A stretch of DNA of 64,000 nt from Irineochytrium annulatum (lineage: Eukaryota > Chytridiomycota > Chytridiomycetes > Chytridiales > Chytridiaceae). Position 1 is the first letter of the stretch, and each line of letters starts with the position of its first letter. The notes under the pieces were generated by a model. That model was given only the letters and a program-made list of their open reading frames with translations. It did no database searches and was not told the origin of the DNA. The stretch is from positions 248,001 through 312,000 of the forward strand of contig JADGJL010000002.1 in assembly GCA_027600665.1 (NCBI GenBank), written 5' to 3'. Both the position numbers and the translations under genes were made by a program. Shown piece by piece: positions 9,973 to 18,058 of the stretch.

Positions 9973-10701
9973 ATGATGGAAGAAACATGGGTTGTTGCAG
10001 TAAGGTCTATTATTGCCTTCCTGACCCTCATCATCTACACAAGGGTGCTGGGCAAACAGCAAATGGGTAACTTAACGTATTTTGATTACATTAACGGCAT
10101 CACAATTGGTTCCATTGCGGGAACGTTTGCAACTGATCTTTCCTCCAAAGCGTGGATTCATTTTGTGGCCTTGACCATTTTCACAATCATTACGATCATC
10201 TTTCAGTATATTACACTGAAGAATCGTACCATCTCCAAACTAATGGACTCTGACCCCACATTGATCATCCAGAACGGTAAAATTCTCGAACAGAACCTGA
10301 GCAAAATGCGAGTTAAATTTGACGAGTTGACCATGATGCTTAGGCAAAAAGATGTATTTGATATCACGACGCTAGACTATGCCATTCTTGAACCGGATGG
10401 AAGCCTCTCCGTCGTTTTGAAACCTGAGAATCAGCCTGTAACCGCAAAAGACATGCATATGCACCCGCCCAAGAGCAAGCTGATGACCGAAATCATCATT
10501 GACGGCCTTCTGATTAAGCAGAATCTGGAGGAACGAAACAAGGATATCAATTGGCTCAGCGAGCAGCTGAAAAAGCAAAAGATCACGATACAGGATATTG
10601 CTTTTGCCGCGATATTGCCCAATGACAAATTGTATGTTGATCTGTTCAAGGACAAGATCACCGATAAAATCGATATGGGCGATTATGAGGGGCCTTTCTA
10701 A
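9973..10701 (+). CDS. YetF/DUF421 family membrane protein
   Basis: A 242-residue protein of the DUF421 (YetF-like) family. Two to three hydrophobic helices lie in the first 85 residues, including the characteristic GKQQMGNLTYFDYINGITIGSI region, followed by a cytoplasmic domain with MDSDPTLIIQNGKI and a C-terminal segment ending near DIAFAAIL and KLYVDLFKD. Members are common in spore formers, but their biochemical role is not established. ATG 9973 is preferred because AAGGAAGGTGAT precedes it by about eight bases; an in-frame ATG at 9922 lacks a comparable site. It is followed 26 bases later by a DUF4363 gene, its usual partner. Confidence 0.85.
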   Translation: MMEETWVVAVRSIIAFLTLIIYTRVLGKQQMGNLTYFDYINGITIGSIAGTFATDLSSKAWIHFVALTIFTIITIIFQYITLKNRTISKLMDSDPTLIIQNGKILEQNLSKMRVKFDELTMMLRQKDVFDITTLDYAILEPDGSLSVVLKPENQPVTAKDMHMHPPKSKLMTEIIIDGLLIKQNLEERNKDINWLSEQLKKQKITIQDIAFAAILPNDKLYVDLFKDKITDKIDMGDYEGPF

Positions 10702-10727
10702 ACTCTTTACATCAAGGAGGCGGTTGA

Positions 10728-11099
10728 ATGAAAACGCGTTTCTGGCTGTTATATGTGCTTCCGATCTTCCTCATTCTTGTGTTCGTTGCAATTATGGCTA
10801 GCGGAGCCTTTCTTAAAAAGCCATTTGGCACCGATGATCGCTTGCTTGAATCTATACAAACATTAGAGAAACAAGTTGAGGGTAAAAAATGGACTGAAGC
10901 CAAGTCTCAAGTTAATTACGCCATGAAGGCCTGGGATAAAATTGTCAACCGCATTCAGTTCAGTGTGGAACGTGAAACCATATATGATATTCTGGGCACC
11001 CTTGCGCGGATCAAGGGCGGCGTTGCGGCAGAGGATGATAAGGCGATTATGGAAGAGATTTATTACTTTTATGTGCTATGGGAAAATCTCGGAGATTAA
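10728..11099 (+). CDS. DUF4363 family protein
   Basis: A 123-residue protein with one N-terminal membrane helix (LLYVLPIFLILVFVAIMAS) followed by an outside-facing, helix-rich domain. It matches DUF4363 proteins, which are often encoded directly after a DUF421 gene, as here. The helical region has a TPR-like or four-helix look (WTEAKSQVNYAMKAWDKI) but no catalytic residues. AAGGAGG lies eight bases before ATG 10728. The pairing suggests that the two proteins form a membrane complex (inference). The function is unknown. Confidence 0.8.
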   Translation: MKTRFWLLYVLPIFLILVFVAIMASGAFLKKPFGTDDRLLESIQTLEKQVEGKKWTEAKSQVNYAMKAWDKIVNRIQFSVERETIYDILGTLARIKGGVAAEDDKAIMEEIYYFYVLWENLGD

Positions 11100-11138
11100 A
11101 TTCCGTGTGATCTATATCCGATGTAAATCCAACAGCAA

Positions 11139-11180
11139 AAGGCACTCTCCCTTCAGGCAGAAAGGAGGTGCCTTCTTTGC
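11139..11180. terminator. Bidirectional terminator between DUF4363 and M50B genes
   Basis: AAGGCAC-T-CTCC (11139-11150) pairs with GGAG-GTGCCTT (11164-11174), with one bulge. T-rich tracts follow on both strands. It separates two converging genes. Confidence 0.65.
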
Positions 11181-11200
11181 TTGGTATATCTTCATATTCG

Positions 11201-11911
11201 TTACGCTCTTCGTAATCCCCGAGAACGTGATGATCGCGAAGTACTTTCTTTGCGGAAAAAGAGTGTCAGCGCACCTTTGGCGCACCACAGTGCAAATAAA
11301 GCAAACAGTGTTCCCCAGAATAGCGCCGGAAGGAATGTCTGCTGAGCGAGATTCGCGGCATCGCCTGCCCGAGAAGGTTGAGTCCAGGACATCAGTCCAA
11401 CGTATACGGCACTAACGACAGACTCTTCCAGTGTAAGAAACGCCAGTAGTAGATAATAGTACTTCACAATCTTGGCACCGAAAATCATAATGACAACGTT
11501 AAGTACGATGAACCCGGTCAGCCATAACATGCCGAACTCTCCTCTTACATATAACAGGAGCGACACCAGAGCGACAGCCGTCATAATCCCGAGTCCCCAC
11601 ATATGCAAGCCTTTGCGGTATAAGTAAAACAACAGCCAGGCGAACAAGGATGCACTGATATATCCTGCGAGAGAAACCAATATAGATCTGCCTGGCGTCA
11701 GCATGGATGAATACGTTACACCGCTATGATCAGCGTACAATTCAATCCGCAGCACTTTACCCGACAATATTAACGTCATGAGTGCATGGCCGAATTCATG
11801 GATCATCGTATCCAGGTTGCGGAACAGGGACGAGAATGGGATGAATCGTGTGAGAAAGACGGAGCCTAATAGAAAAAGTATCGTTTTGACCCACTTATTC
11901 AATCGTGTCAT
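11201..11911 (-). CDS. M50B-like membrane metallopeptidase
   Basis: A 236-residue integral membrane protein with about six hydrophobic segments. The motif IHEFGHALM near residue 40 gives the zinc-binding HExxH of the M50B-like family (PF13398 type). The region YSSMLTPGRSILVSLAGYISA resembles the second conserved part of these proteins. Substrates are unknown. The C-terminus is basic and serine-rich. The annotated ATG 11911 has its GGAGGT directly adjacent, which is too close. The in-frame TTG at 11902, ten bases from GGAGG, may be the real start. No regulatory partner is obvious. Confidence 0.75.
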   Translation of the reverse strand: MTRLNKWVKTILFLLGSVFLTRFIPFSSLFRNLDTMIHEFGHALMTLILSGKVLRIELYADHSGVTYSSMLTPGRSILVSLAGYISASLFAWLLFYLYRKGLHMWGLGIMTAVALVSLLLYVRGEFGMLWLTGFIVLNVVIMIFGAKIVKYYYLLLAFLTLEESVVSAVYVGLMSWTQPSRAGDAANLAQQTFLPALFWGTLFALFALWCAKGALTLFFRKESTSRSSRSRGLRRA

Positions 11912-11945
11912 ACCTCCTTTACCTTCAAATAAACAAGCCTATCCT

Positions 11946-12428
11946 TTATACTACGCTTTTTTCACTCGATTCGTTTCGGCTTCCGAACTGTAATGCGCAT
12001 TGCTCCATCCACCAGCAGAAGCTCCGATTGTGTCCAATGAAAAAAGAAGATAGATCATAGCGGCCTTTTTCGGCCTCTAGCGTAACGAGTAGTCGATTCC
12101 GCATCCGATGGAGCGCGTAGTGCACGAATTGATCGGCAACTTCACTTTGTACCAGAGTAACATAAGCATAGAGGGAATGATCAACAGGTTCATCGAGCGG
12201 ACTCACCCCTGCACATGAAAATTCCGTCGTTACCCCCTTTTTCTGAAGGATGGACAATGCGTTCACGAGCTCGGCATCAACTTCAACACCGTTCCACATC
12301 TCCGTTTTCTTCGCAGAAACCGTATGTTTGTCGCGTTCCGTCCAGTGCATCAGCTCCAGCTTGCGCCGTCTCCACAGATGGGCAGGCTGTTCACTTAGCA
12401 GCACTTCATGTTCTTCATTTAAATTCAT
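11946..12428 (-). CDS. Conserved-looking hypothetical protein
   Basis: A 160-residue soluble protein that I cannot assign. It has a basic N-terminal stretch (LWRRRKLELMHWTERDKHTV), then GVEVDAELVNALSILQKKGV and a single TEFSCAGVSP cysteine motif, and a histidine/tryptophan-rich tail (FFIGHNRSFCWWMEQC). No signal peptide or membrane helix is seen. GGAGG nine bases before ATG 12428 supports translation. It sits between the M50B peptidase gene and the zinc transporter operon, on the same strand as both. Confidence 0.6.
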   Translation of the reverse strand: MNLNEEHEVLLSEQPAHLWRRRKLELMHWTERDKHTVSAKKTEMWNGVEVDAELVNALSILQKKGVTTEFSCAGVSPLDEPVDHSLYAYVTLVQSEVADQFVHYALHRMRNRLLVTLEAEKGRYDLSSFFIGHNRSFCWWMEQCALQFGSRNESSEKSVV

Positions 12429-12593
12429 TCAATGCGTCCTCCTGTTCTCCTTGATCCGGTCACCTCATCAACAAAGAGAGAGCACATCCCTGTGCTCTCT
12501 GCTTCGCAAAAAGGCAAAGGAATGGCAATCCCATTCCTCAGCATGTTGTATTATTGTACCTTTTTCAGTGAAAGGCATCAAACTGATCTTTTA

Positions 12594-13715
12594 TTATTCG
12601 TTCAATGCCAGCTTCAGAGCCTCCAGATTCTGTCTCATCACACTAATGTAGTCCATTCCCGCCGCGATCTCTTTCTCGGTGAGTCCCTCAATCGGGTTCA
12701 GTACTGCCGTCTTGGCTCCCACTTCACTTGCAATCGTCTCAGACACTTTGGAGGACACTAGTGTTTCGAAGAAAATCGTCTTCACCTGATGCTCTTTTGC
12801 AAAGTCAATGACGGATGCCATCTGCGCTGCCGAAGGTTCTTGTTCCGGAGACAATCCTGCGATGGGCACCTGTTGCAATCCATATTCCTGTGCAAGGTAG
12901 CCAAATGCAGCGTGTTGTGTGATGAAATCCTTGCGTTTGCTATCCGCCACAGCCGACTTGAAGTCTTGATCCAGTGACTCCAGCTGAGCAACGTAGGCAT
13001 CTGCATTCTTCTTGAACTGTTCAGCATGTTCCGGGGCAGCCTGTGCCAATCCCGCTTCAATATTACGTACTTCTTTGACAGCCAGTGCAGGTGACAGCCA
13101 TACGTGGGGATCCAGTCCACCGTGATCGTGATCATGTCCTTCTTCCGCTTCAGCGTCATAATCATGGTCGTGTTCTTCCGTAGTCACTTCAACCGCATGA
13201 TCGTGGTCGTGTTCATCTGTAGTCGCTCCATTCGCATGGTCATGGTCATGATCGTGTTCTGTTGCCTCAGAATCTCCATGATGGTGATCATGTTCTCCAC
13301 CTTCAAGCAGGTTGATGCCTTTACTTGCCTCCACCTGAATGAGCGAAGCATTGCTCAAACTTCCAGTGACCTGATCCATCCATGATTCCATACCCGCACC
13401 GTTGTATACAAGTACATCCGCTTTTTCAATGCTGGCAATGTCCTGTGGTGTGGGCTCCCAATCATGAGGCTCCATCCCTGCTGGAACGAGCGTATGCACC
13501 TCTGCCAGATCCCCTGCCACATTTTTGGTGAACTCGTACATCGGGTAGAAGCTGACCTGTACGTTTAGTTTGGCAGCTTCACTCTCTGTGGGGGCCGTAT
13601 TACCGGTACCTGCAGAACTTGCATTTGTATTCGAAGCGGATTGTTGTCCGCAGCCTGCAACGATAAGTGTAAGACTGAACAATAATCCGAGCGTAGCTTT
13701 TTTACTGAATTTCAT
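12594..13715 (-). CDS. znuA: Zinc ABC transporter substrate-binding lipoprotein
   Basis: A 373-residue cluster A-1 solute-binding protein. It starts with a lipoprotein signal ending in IVAGCGQQ and has the zinc-site segments EPHDWEPT, DPHVWLSP and TQHAAFGYLAQEYG. Residues about 138-197 are a very His/Asp-rich loop with repeated HDHDH runs, typical of zinc rather than manganese binders. ATG 13715 is used because GGAGG lies nine to ten bases upstream and the signal peptide starts there; an in-frame extension to 13802 would place 29 extra residues before the signal. It overlaps the znuB stop by 14 bases. The gene order is znuC-znuB-znuA from one Zur-type promoter. Confidence 0.96.
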   Translation of the reverse strand: MKFSKKATLGLLFSLTLIVAGCGQQSASNTNASSAGTGNTAPTESEAAKLNVQVSFYPMYEFTKNVAGDLAEVHTLVPAGMEPHDWEPTPQDIASIEKADVLVYNGAGMESWMDQVTGSLSNASLIQVEASKGINLLEGGEHDHHHGDSEATEHDHDHDHANGATTDEHDHDHAVEVTTEEHDHDYDAEAEEGHDHDHGGLDPHVWLSPALAVKEVRNIEAGLAQAAPEHAEQFKKNADAYVAQLESLDQDFKSAVADSKRKDFITQHAAFGYLAQEYGLQQVPIAGLSPEQEPSAAQMASVIDFAKEHQVKTIFFETLVSSKVSETIASEVGAKTAVLNPIEGLTEKEIAAGMDYISVMRQNLEALKLALNE

Positions 13716-14595
13716 GTGATGTTTTCCTCCTTGAATGGTTGACCCGAATGACGTGCTGTGATTTTGTTTCTGTGCGGTGACGCTTGCGATTGTATCGTGC
13801 AATCAGCTTTTGCGCTGATATTCCAGTCAATAGAAAGACCAGCAGGATAAGAGCAATTGTTCCTCCTGGAGGTGTATTTAGATGGTAAGATGTTGTGAGT
13901 CCGCTAAAAATACCGATTAATCCTGTAATTACCGCGACAATAATCGCTGCTGTAAAACTTCGAGACACTCTCAGTGCCAAGGCAGCGGGCAGTACTATGA
14001 GAGCTGATACTAACAACACACCGACAATGGGCATGGCTGAAGCTACAGTCATTCCTGTCAGAATGGCAAAGGCAAACGATAATCCTTTCACCTGAACACC
14101 CCCTATGGAAGCTGTCTCTTCATCAAAGGTAAAGCTGTACAAAGGTCTGCGTAACAGAATGAAAAAAAGTAAACCAAACACACATACACCTGCCATCATC
14201 CACAACTGTATATCGCTAACTGCGACAATTGATCCGAATAAGTATGAGCTGAATGCCTTCGACAGATTAGTTTGGAGACTCATTAACACCACAGCAAGGG
14301 CCAGCCCCGAAGTCATGATGATCGCTACAGGTACCTCGCTGTAGGTTCGGTAACTTCGCCGCAGTTGTTCAACCAATAATGCACCGATCAATGCGACAGC
14401 GAATCCACAGATGACCGGGTTAAGATTCATGACTGAACCGAGCGCAACCCCTGCGAGTGAGACGTGGGATAACGTGTCTGCCATTAGTACCTGCCGCCTG
14501 AGCATCAGATAGACTCCGAGAATTGGAGCGATGACTCCAATCAGTCCCCCTGCCCAGAAGGCACGTTGCATGAATTCGTACTCAAACACTGCCAT
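13702..14595 (-). CDS. znuB: Zinc ABC transporter permease
   Basis: A 297-residue ABC-3 family permease with eight or nine hydrophobic helices and the typical RRQVLMADTLSHVSLAGVALG coupling region. It forms the membrane channel of the zinc importer with ZnuA and ZnuC. The C-terminal tail is long and basic (ARYNRKRHRTETKSQ) and overlaps the start of znuA. ATG 14595 lies directly after GAGGA, which is unusually close. The in-frame GTG at 14589, six bases from GAGGA, could be the true start. Its beginning lies within the last 55 bases of znuC, so the two are translationally coupled. Confidence 0.93.
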   Translation of the reverse strand: MAVFEYEFMQRAFWAGGLIGVIAPILGVYLMLRRQVLMADTLSHVSLAGVALGSVMNLNPVICGFAVALIGALLVEQLRRSYRTYSEVPVAIIMTSGLALAVVLMSLQTNLSKAFSSYLFGSIVAVSDIQLWMMAGVCVFGLLFFILLRRPLYSFTFDEETASIGGVQVKGLSFAFAILTGMTVASAMPIVGVLLVSALIVLPAALALRVSRSFTAAIIVAVITGLIGIFSGLTTSYHLNTPPGGTIALILLVFLLTGISAQKLIARYNRKRHRTETKSQHVIRVNHSRRKTSHEIQ

Positions 14596-15248
14596 TCCTC
14601 ACTTTCTTGCCGCTCCAGAGTTATCGTTCGGTCCAATCGATCTCCCATTTCTTCCAGCCCGTGAGTAACCATAATAATGGTGATCCCATGTTCATCAGCA
14701 TAGTGGCGCATCAGATTGTAGAATCCTTCACGACTGTGGCGGTCCATTCCTGTTGTAGGCTCATCCAGTACCAGAACCTGCGGTTGCCCAGCCATCGCTC
14801 TCGCGATACAGATCCTCTGCTTCTGTCCACCGGACAGTTCACCAACTCGTGTATTCCGATACTCCCACATGCCAACTTCACGCAAACTGCGTTCAACGAT
14901 GGCATCCTGCTCTGCTGTGAATCTGCGGAATAGTCCCAGCTTGGTGTAACACCCTGACCGAACCAGTTCAATTACGGTGCTGGGGAATCCACTATTAAAC
15001 GATGCCACCTGCTGGGGCACATAACCGATATTGGAGTTGTTCCCACGTTTCAACTGTGGATTCATATGTATCGTGCCGCTCCAGGGCTTGAGCAGCCCCA
15101 GCAGCAGCTTTAACAGGGTCGTTTTGGCAGAGCCATTGGGACCTGTAATGCCTATGAACTCTCCCACATGGATATCCAGCGACAGTTGATCAATGACTGG
15201 CTCTTTGCCATATCCAAATACAACATCACGCATGGAAGATAGGATCAT
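14541..15248 (-). CDS. znuC: Zinc ABC transporter ATP-binding protein
   Basis: A 235-residue ABC ATPase. It has Walker A GPNGSAKTT, the signature LSGGQKQR, Walker B VLVLDEPTTGMD and the switch histidine in MVTHGLEEMGD. The Walker A carries Ala where Gly is more usual; this variant is, to my memory, also found in other zinc-importer ATPases. It energises zinc uptake through ZnuB. It is the first gene of the znuCBA operon, and a Zur-box-like palindrome lies 11 bases upstream of its start, so the whole transporter should be induced by zinc starvation. Confidence 0.95.
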   Translation of the reverse strand: MILSSMRDVVFGYGKEPVIDQLSLDIHVGEFIGITGPNGSAKTTLLKLLLGLLKPWSGTIHMNPQLKRGNNSNIGYVPQQVASFNSGFPSTVIELVRSGCYTKLGLFRRFTAEQDAIVERSLREVGMWEYRNTRVGELSGGQKQRICIARAMAGQPQVLVLDEPTTGMDRHSREGFYNLMRHYADEHGITIIMVTHGLEEMGDRLDRTITLERQESEEWQCLSTNSCNVPSGQGD

Positions 15249-15258
15249 GCCGCTCCCT

Positions 15259-15281
15259 CTTTTCGTAAATTTTACGATTTA
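15259..15281 (-). promoter_or_regulatory. Zur-box-like operator before znuC
   Basis: TCGTAAATTTTACGATTTA lies 11 bases upstream of znuC. It matches the right half of the Bacillus Zur consensus (ATTACGATTTA) almost completely and has the TCGTAA inverted half on the left. The outer left flank diverges. Confidence 0.6.
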
Positions 15282-15297
15282 AAAATAACAAAAATAT

Positions 15298-15447
15298 TTA
15301 TCTGGTTTCCCGGTGGATCGTCATTTTCTTCAAACGCGGGGAGTACTTTTTCATCTCAAGTCTCTCCGGATGGTTACGCTTGTTTTTGGTTGTTGTGTAG
15401 TTGCGATCGCCGCACTCGGTGCAGGCTAAGGTTACAATGACTCTCAT
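15298..15447 (-). CDS. rpmG: Ribosomal protein L33, zinc-independent-type paralogue
   Basis: A 49-residue L33 ([17 protein letters not shown] at the start, HRETR at the end). Zinc-binding L33 has two CxxC pairs. Here Cys9 and Cys12 remain, but the second pair is replaced by Ser36 and Leu39 in KKYSPRLKK, so a normal four-cysteine zinc ribbon cannot form. Such paralogues replace the zinc form of L33 during zinc starvation in Bacillus. The context agrees: it sits between znuC and a COG0523 GTPase and has an excellent Zur box 20 bases upstream of the start. GAGGAGG lies six to seven bases before ATG 15447. Confidence 0.93.
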   Translation of the reverse strand: MRVIVTLACTECGDRNYTTTKNKRNHPERLEMKKYSPRLKKMTIHRETR

Positions 15448-15466
15448 GGTTGTTTCCTCCTCTTAT

Positions 15467-15489
15467 TTAATCGTAATAATTACTATTTA
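15467..15489 (-). promoter_or_regulatory. Zur box before rpmG
   Basis: A 23-base site with core TCGTAATAATTAC matches the B. subtilis Zur consensus at 20 of 22 defined positions. It begins 20 bases upstream of the rpmG start and probably controls rpmG. Confidence 0.8.
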
Positions 15490-15517
15490 ATGATATTAGC
15501 CTATGCCTTTTCTTTTG

Positions 15518-16717
15518 TCAACTCCACGCCGGAAAAGGATCTTTCAATTCACGCCAGTTCAATTGCATCTCCTCCTCCGTAAGAAGAGTCTCATCCAAAG
15601 TACGTTCAATCTCTGCCCGATCCATATCAATGCCGATAAATACTAATTTCGTCACCCGGTCACCCCACTCATCATCCCAATCCGGTATGTTGGGTAATGT
15701 ATCGCCAAAGTGAAGTTGCCTTTCCTCCTCACTCATCGCACCTACCCATATTCCTGCTGGCGCAAGCTGCTTCGATGTCCCTGCATGACTGAACGAAATC
15801 GCCATATGGTTCCTTGTCGCCAGCCACATCAGACCCTTGGATCGCACGATGCTATCTGGATATTTGGCAATCCAACGCAGCAAGCGTTCCGGGTGGAATG
15901 GACGTTTACGATGATAGACAAACGAATGTATTCCATATTCTTCGGTCTCGGGTGTATGCTCTTCTTTCATTAATTCGCGGATCCAACCCGCGGACTGGCT
16001 TGCTTTTTCAAAATCAAAACGTCCTGTATTCAATATTTCTCTCGGATCAATCTGCCCATGTGTGGTGCGAATCAGCCTGGCTTCCGGTTGCATGGCGTGT
16101 AGTGCCTTCTCAAGCTTCGTCAGTTCTTCCTCCGACACCAGATCACATTTATTCAAAATCAGCACATCACAGAATTCCACTTGGTCCGTCAACAGATGAA
16201 CAATTCCTCGAACATCGTCCTCGCCGGCTTCCTGTCCGCGGTCCTTCAATGTTTCTTTGGAATAAAAATCACGCCAGAACTGGGCAGCATCAACAACCGT
16301 AACCATCGTGTCCAGACGAGTGAATTTCGTCAAATCAATGCCGAGTTCCTCATCAATATACGTAAACGTCTGTGCAACAGGCACCGGCTCTCCAATACCC
16401 GTGGATTCAATCAATATGTAGTCAAAAGAACCATCCAGCGCCAGCCGCTCAACTTCTTTCAGCAGATCCTCCCGCAACGTGCAGCAGATGCAACCATTCG
16501 ACATCTCTACCAGCTTTTCATCAATACGTGATAATCCTCCACCATCTCGTATTAAGCCTGCATCGATGTTAACCTCACTAAGATCATTCACGATGACAGC
16601 AACCCGCATTCCCTCGCGATTATGAAGCACATGATTGAGCAGTGTCGTTTTGCCTGCACCCAAATATCCACTAAGTACGGTTACTGGAACCCGATGTTGA
16701 ACCTGTTGATCTGACAT
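15518..16717 (-). CDS. zagA: COG0523 zinc chaperone GTPase (YciC/ZagA type)
   Basis: A 399-residue G3E GTPase. It has Walker [14 protein letters not shown], the metal-binding CxCC motif in [11 protein letters not shown], the switch ESTGIGEP, the guanine-specificity NKCD, and a C-terminal CobW-C domain (about 290-390). Zur-controlled members deliver zinc to client enzymes when zinc is scarce. I chose ATG 16717 because GGAGG lies eight bases upstream; the in-frame GTG at 16732 overlaps that ribosome binding site. A 23-base Zur box lies 34 bases upstream of the start. A role with a cobalamin or other metal cannot be excluded from sequence alone, but all its neighbours are zinc-related. Confidence 0.92.
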   Translation of the reverse strand: MSDQQVQHRVPVTVLSGYLGAGKTTLLNHVLHNREGMRVAVIVNDLSEVNIDAGLIRDGGGLSRIDEKLVEMSNGCICCTLREDLLKEVERLALDGSFDYILIESTGIGEPVPVAQTFTYIDEELGIDLTKFTRLDTMVTVVDAAQFWRDFYSKETLKDRGQEAGEDDVRGIVHLLTDQVEFCDVLILNKCDLVSEEELTKLEKALHAMQPEARLIRTTHGQIDPREILNTGRFDFEKASQSAGWIRELMKEEHTPETEEYGIHSFVYHRKRPFHPERLLRWIAKYPDSIVRSKGLMWLATRNHMAISFSHAGTSKQLAPAGIWVGAMSEEERQLHFGDTLPNIPDWDDEWGDRVTKLVFIGIDMDRAEIERTLDETLLTEEEMQLNWRELKDPFPAWS

Positions 16718-16750
16718 TTCTGCTTCCTCCACTCTGTTTAAGTTGTATCC

Positions 16751-16773
16751 TTAATCGTAATTATTACTATTAA
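16751..16773 (-). promoter_or_regulatory. Zur box before the COG0523 GTPase
   Basis: The core TCGTAATTATTAC, with flanks TTAA and TATTAA, matches 19 of 22 defined positions of the B. subtilis Zur consensus. It is 34 bases upstream of the GTPase start and shares the divergent region with the permease gene. Confidence 0.78.
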
Positions 16774-16842
16774 GTATGATCAATCCGAACTATACCTCAG
16801 TTTTCTTTAGATTGTCAACTCTACTATGATAAAGAATCTTGA

Positions 16843-16865
16843 TTAATCGTAAAAATGTTGATTAG
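16843..16865 (+). promoter_or_regulatory. Weak Zur-box-like site before the permease
   Basis: TTAATCGTAAAAATG keeps the left half of a Zur box (TTAATCGTAA), but the right half is degenerate, with about 15 of 22 positions in total. It lies about 80 bases upstream of the permease start. It may be a weak or non-functional site. Confidence 0.3.
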
Positions 16866-16940
16866 AACACAGGAATGATGTATGTTGCTGCACGTACAAG
16901 CATATATTTTAGCAAAGTCCTAGTTGTGGAGGTCTGTTTC

Positions 16941-17975
16941 ATGAAAATGGCAGCCAATCTGAAGCTCCTGTCCTTCCTTATCCCTTGTGCATTTCTTGTT
17001 CCCGTGTTGATCACGATGGCTCCAGATCTGAAGGAAGCATGGAACAGTGAAGCTTTGCAAAATATGAAAACCGTATTCATAGGTATTTTCCTTGAAGCCG
17101 CACCGTTTCTGCTCATGGGTGTGCTATTGTCTTCGCTCATGCAGTGGTTCGTATCCGAAGAAATGGTCCGCAGACTTACGCCTAAGAACCCGATCGGCGG
17201 TGTGCTGGTTGCGGGGCTGCTTGGTATTATTTTTCCTATCTGTGAATGTGGCATGATCCCGGTCGTAAGAAGGTTGATGCACAAAGGCATGCCTGCCTAT
17301 ATCGCAGTTACGTTCATCTTGAGTGGGCCTGTAGTGAATCCCATCGTATTTACCGCAACCTTGCTCGCCTTTCCCTCCCATCCTGAGATTACCATTGCCC
17401 GCATGGGACTGGCCTTTGCCGTGGCAGCTTCCATAGGTGGATTGGTATATGTGTTCGTTCGTCGAAATCCCCTTCGATTGCCAAAAGTTGCAGTGACAGA
17501 GGTCAAGACGCATCCTGGATTTAAAATGGCTCAACCTCATGCTCATGCAAATGCTCATGAACACAACCATGTGAAAAACTGGCGCAGCTTCTTCATTCAT
17601 GCCGGAGATGAATTTATCGATATGAGCAAATATCTGGTGATCGGTGCCCTGATTACAGCCTGCATCCAGACATTCATTAGCCGCAGCGATCTCATCTCAC
17701 TTGGCAATGGTCCTGTCGCCTCCTATGTGTTTATGATGGCCTTTGCCTATGTGCTGTCTCTCTGCTCCACTTCGGATGCTTTTGTGGCTTCTGCGTTCTC
17801 ACATACGTTTGCACTGGGGCCGCTGGTATCCTTCCTTGTGTTAGGTCCGATGCTGGATTTTAAAAGCACGCTTATGCTGCTCTCGACCTTCCGTACCCGG
17901 TTTGTTATCGGTCTAAGTCTGGCGATTATCACACTCGTCTTTGTCTGCTCTTGGTTGATTAACCTGCTGGTATAA
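16941..17975 (+). CDS. UPF0718/DUF318 family permease
   Basis: A 344-residue membrane protein with about eight helices, matching the YraQ/YcgR permease family. It contains the conserved segments LLGIIFPICECGMIPVVRRL and LSGPVVNPIVFTAT, and a second SLCSTSDAFVASAF. The cysteine pair in CECG is a family hallmark. Between its two halves is a His-rich loop (HAHANAHEHNH, about residues 200-212) that could bind zinc. The start is ATG 16941 with GGAGG eight bases upstream. It is followed by a TIGR03943 gene, its usual partner, and is divergent from the zinc GTPase. Transport of a metal or a metal-linked compound is an inference from context. Confidence 0.88.
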   Translation: MKMAANLKLLSFLIPCAFLVPVLITMAPDLKEAWNSEALQNMKTVFIGIFLEAAPFLLMGVLLSSLMQWFVSEEMVRRLTPKNPIGGVLVAGLLGIIFPICECGMIPVVRRLMHKGMPAYIAVTFILSGPVVNPIVFTATLLAFPSHPEITIARMGLAFAVAASIGGLVYVFVRRNPLRLPKVAVTEVKTHPGFKMAQPHAHANAHEHNHVKNWRSFFIHAGDEFIDMSKYLVIGALITACIQTFISRSDLISLGNGPVASYVFMMAFAYVLSLCSTSDAFVASAFSHTFALGPLVSFLVLGPMLDFKSTLMLLSTFRTRFVIGLSLAIITLVFVCSWLINLLV

Positions 17976-18058
17976 ACGTTGAGCAACATACTTCATGACC
18001 TGATTGGTTAACCCCATGAAATTTCATCCTGACTATGATATAGAAATGAGGTGATGAT

